Shown piece by piece: positions 5,270 to 6,503 of a stretch of DNA of 6,503 nucleotides; within the stretch, counting starts at the first letter, position 1, and each line of letters begins with the position of its first letter. A model generated the notes under the pieces. It searched no databases and was not told the origin of the DNA. It saw only the letters and a program-made list of their open reading frames with translations. Source of the DNA: Burkholderiales bacterium (lineage in GTDB: Bacteria; Pseudomonadota; Gammaproteobacteria; Burkholderiales; Burkholderiaceae_C); NCBI GenBank assembly GCA_947450745.1, contig CANFYD010000227.1:1-6503 (forward strand), given 5' to 3'. The translations under genes and the position numbers were made by a program.

Positions 5270-6334
5270 ATGAAACGATTTTTGATTGGCGTCAGCGCCG
5301 CCGTGATGTGTCTTGGCGCGCTGGCGCAAGCGCCTGCCGGGCTGAAAGCGCTGGAAGCCGCAGCACGAACTGAGGGCCGGGTGGTCAGCGTCGGCATGCC
5401 CGACGGTTGGGCCAATTGGCGCGACACCTGGGCCGACCTGCAGCGCCTGCATGGCCTCAGCCATGTGGACAGCGACATGAGCAGCGCGGAGGAGATCGCC
5501 AAGATGGAAGCCGAGCGCAGCAATGCCAGCGTGGACATCGGTGATGTCGGCTTCGAGTTCGGTGCCATCGCCAAGGCACGCGGCATCACGCAGGCCTACA
5601 AACCCAGCACATGGGAGCAAATCCCTGCCTGGGCGAAAGACCCGGACGGCCATTGGGCGGTGGCCTACACCGGCACGATTGCTTTTGCCGTCAACACCAA
5701 GCGCTGGCCCAACCCGCCGCGCAGCTGGAAGGCGCTGTTCCAGGGCGGGCCGCAAGGCGCGTATCGGGTCCAGATCGGCGAAGTCGGGCGTGCCGCGCAG
5801 GGCAATGCGGCGGTGCTGGCCGCCGCCATTGCGCTGGGCGGCAGCGAGACCCAATTGCAAGCCGCGCTGGCGCAGTTTGCGCAGATCGCCAAGCAGCAGC
5901 GGCTGATCACCACCAACCCGAGCCCGGCGCTGATGGAGCGCGGTGAGGCGGATGTCTATGTGCTGTGGGACTTCAACGGCCTGTCCTACCGCGACAAGAT
6001 TCCCAACGGGGCGGACTTTCAAGTCTTCATCCCCAGCGACGGCTCGGTGACCAGCGGCTACACCACCATCATCAACAAGTTCGCCCCGCACCCGAACGCC
6101 GCCAAGCTGACGCGCGAGTTCATCTTCAGCGATGCCGGGCAGATCAATCTGGCACGCGGCAACGCCCGGCCGGTGCGCATCGCCTCGGTCAAGCTGCCGG
6201 CCGAGGTGGCAGCCAAGCTGATCGACAGCGCGCAGTACCAAAAGGCCCGCGCGGTCAAGCCGGCGCTGTGGGCTGACGAGGTCAAGAAGCTGCCACGCGC
6301 TTGGCAAAAAGAAGTGATGGCGGCGGGATCATGA
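5270..6334 (+). CDS. ABC transporter periplasmic substrate-binding protein (COG1840-like, iron/2-aminoethylphosphonate/polyamine class)
   Basis: The 354-residue protein starts with a Sec signal (MKRFLIGVSAAVMCLGALAQ, cleavage near residues 19-21). The mature fold matches type 2 periplasmic binding proteins: LEAAARTEGRVVSVGMPDG (28-46) forms the first strand-helix, DIGDVGFEFG (89-98) lies in the cleft, YTGTIAFAVNT (133-143) is the hinge strand, and PSDGSVTSGYTTIINKFAPHPNAAKLTREFIFSDAGQ (255-291) is the typical second-lobe segment. The adjacent-tyrosine iron site of FbpA-type ferric proteins is not seen, which argues against ferric iron. In this superfamily, close relatives bind phosphonates or other small organic solutes. 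Its place between two phosphoesterase genes suggests an organophosphorus ligand, but the substrate is not proven. Permease and ATPase genes are not in the window and would be expected downstream. The ribosome-binding site is weak, so translation probably depends on coupling to the upstream gene. Confidence 0.85.
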   Translation: MKRFLIGVSAAVMCLGALAQAPAGLKALEAAARTEGRVVSVGMPDGWANWRDTWADLQRLHGLSHVDSDMSSAEEIAKMEAERSNASVDIGDVGFEFGAIAKARGITQAYKPSTWEQIPAWAKDPDGHWAVAYTGTIAFAVNTKRWPNPPRSWKALFQGGPQGAYRVQIGEVGRAAQGNAAVLAAAIALGGSETQLQAALAQFAQIAKQQRLITTNPSPALMERGEADVYVLWDFNGLSYRDKIPNGADFQVFIPSDGSVTSGYTTIINKFAPHPNAAKLTREFIFSDAGQINLARGNARPVRIASVKLPAEVAAKLIDSAQYQKARAVKPALWADEVKKLPRAWQKEVMAAGS

Positions 6335-6503
6335 GCGTGATGAACAAGACCTCGATGAACAACAAGCTGGTCGTGCTGCTGGCCGATGGACTTCGGGCCG
6401 ACATCGCGCGCGACTACATGGGCTATTTGCAGGCGTTGAACGAGGCCGGCCGCGCGCAGTGGCGCACTCTGCGCTGCGAGCTGCCCAGCTTGTCGCGCCC
6501 GCT
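6331..6503 (+). CDS. Nucleotide pyrophosphatase/phosphodiesterase-family protein (alkaline phosphatase superfamily), N-terminal fragment
   Basis: The first 57 codons are present; the gene runs off the window end. The start overlaps the binding-protein stop in an ATGA, a classic coupled-operon junction. LVVLLADGLRADI (13-25) is the first strand of the alkaline phosphatase superfamily with the metal-binding Asp (D19). CELPSLSRP (49-57) matches the nucleophile loop of bacterial type I phosphodiesterase/nucleotide pyrophosphatase proteins; by alignment with the eukaryotic NPP motif Ser55 would be the nucleophile (inferred). In-frame ATGs at 6340 and 6355 are alternative starts, the latter giving MNNKLVVLLADG. 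No signal peptide or transmembrane helix precedes the first strand, so the enzyme is probably cytoplasmic and would act on imported substrate. Phosphonoacetate hydrolase and phosphonate monoester hydrolases belong to the same superfamily and cannot be excluded from this fragment. Confidence 0.75.
   Translation, partial: MSVMNKTSMNNKLVVLLADGLRADIARDYMGYLQALNEAGRAQWRTLRCELPSLSRP

Noticed and set aside
4195..5589. Long open frame on the - strand (464 codons) opposite the PhoD-like gene and the start of the binding-protein gene
   Set aside because: It spans two genes with recognisable conserved motifs on the other strand and has no recognisable domains itself; it is a codon-bias shadow.
5252..6307. 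Open frame on the - strand opposite the binding-protein gene (351 codons)
   Set aside because: Nearly co-extensive with a well-supported + strand gene with a signal peptide; composition is that of an antisense shadow.
1..6503. tRNA, rRNA, CRISPR array or replication origin
   Set aside because: No tRNA cloverleaf, rRNA-like sequence, regularly spaced repeats or iteron cluster could be found on either strand.

Overview
The window looks like high-GC betaproteobacterial DNA, most likely order Burkholderiales (Comamonadaceae or the Sphaerotilus-Leptothrix-Rubrivivax neighbourhood). The reasons are the tail of a TctC/Bug-type tripartite tricarboxylate transporter binding protein (a family greatly expanded in that order), strong G/C third-position bias, and the style of the intergenic repeats. 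This placement is inference; no rRNA or other marker gene is present. All genes are on the + strand.

Region 1 (1-379). The window opens in the last 50 codons of a Bug/TctC solute-binding protein, which ends at a strong hairpin (174-207). Next comes a MITE-like palindromic element of about 102 bp (221-322), with perfect 15-bp terminal inverted repeats and an identical 9-bp direct repeat on either side, consistent with insertion.

Region 2 (380-1773). A YdjM/DUF457-type membrane metal-dependent hydrolase is followed by a 347-bp gene-free stretch. That stretch holds a pair of inverted REP sequences (BIME-like, 1448-1572), a small GC hairpin, and a leader carrying several GTCAT/TGACA motifs in 11-bp phase that resemble Pho boxes.

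Region 3 (1774-6503). This is the main gene cluster: a TonB-dependent outer-membrane receptor; a rho-independent-terminator-like hairpin; a PhoD-type metallophosphatase with a Tat-like signal; a periplasmic ABC-transporter binding protein 4 nt downstream; and, overlapping it by 4 nt (ATGA), the start of a nucleotide pyrophosphatase/phosphodiesterase (alkaline phosphatase superfamily) protein cut off by the window end. Together these suggest scavenging of an organophosphorus compound. The receptor would bring it across the outer membrane, PhoD would hydrolyse it (or a related ester) in the periplasm, the ABC system would import the product or intact compound, and the cytoplasmic NPP-like enzyme would finish hydrolysis. 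The substrate is not determined by the sequence. The Pho-box-like motifs ahead of the receptor would fit phosphate-starvation control, but this is a hypothesis. The receptor-phosphatase-ABC-NPP arrangement is the most interesting feature of the window.
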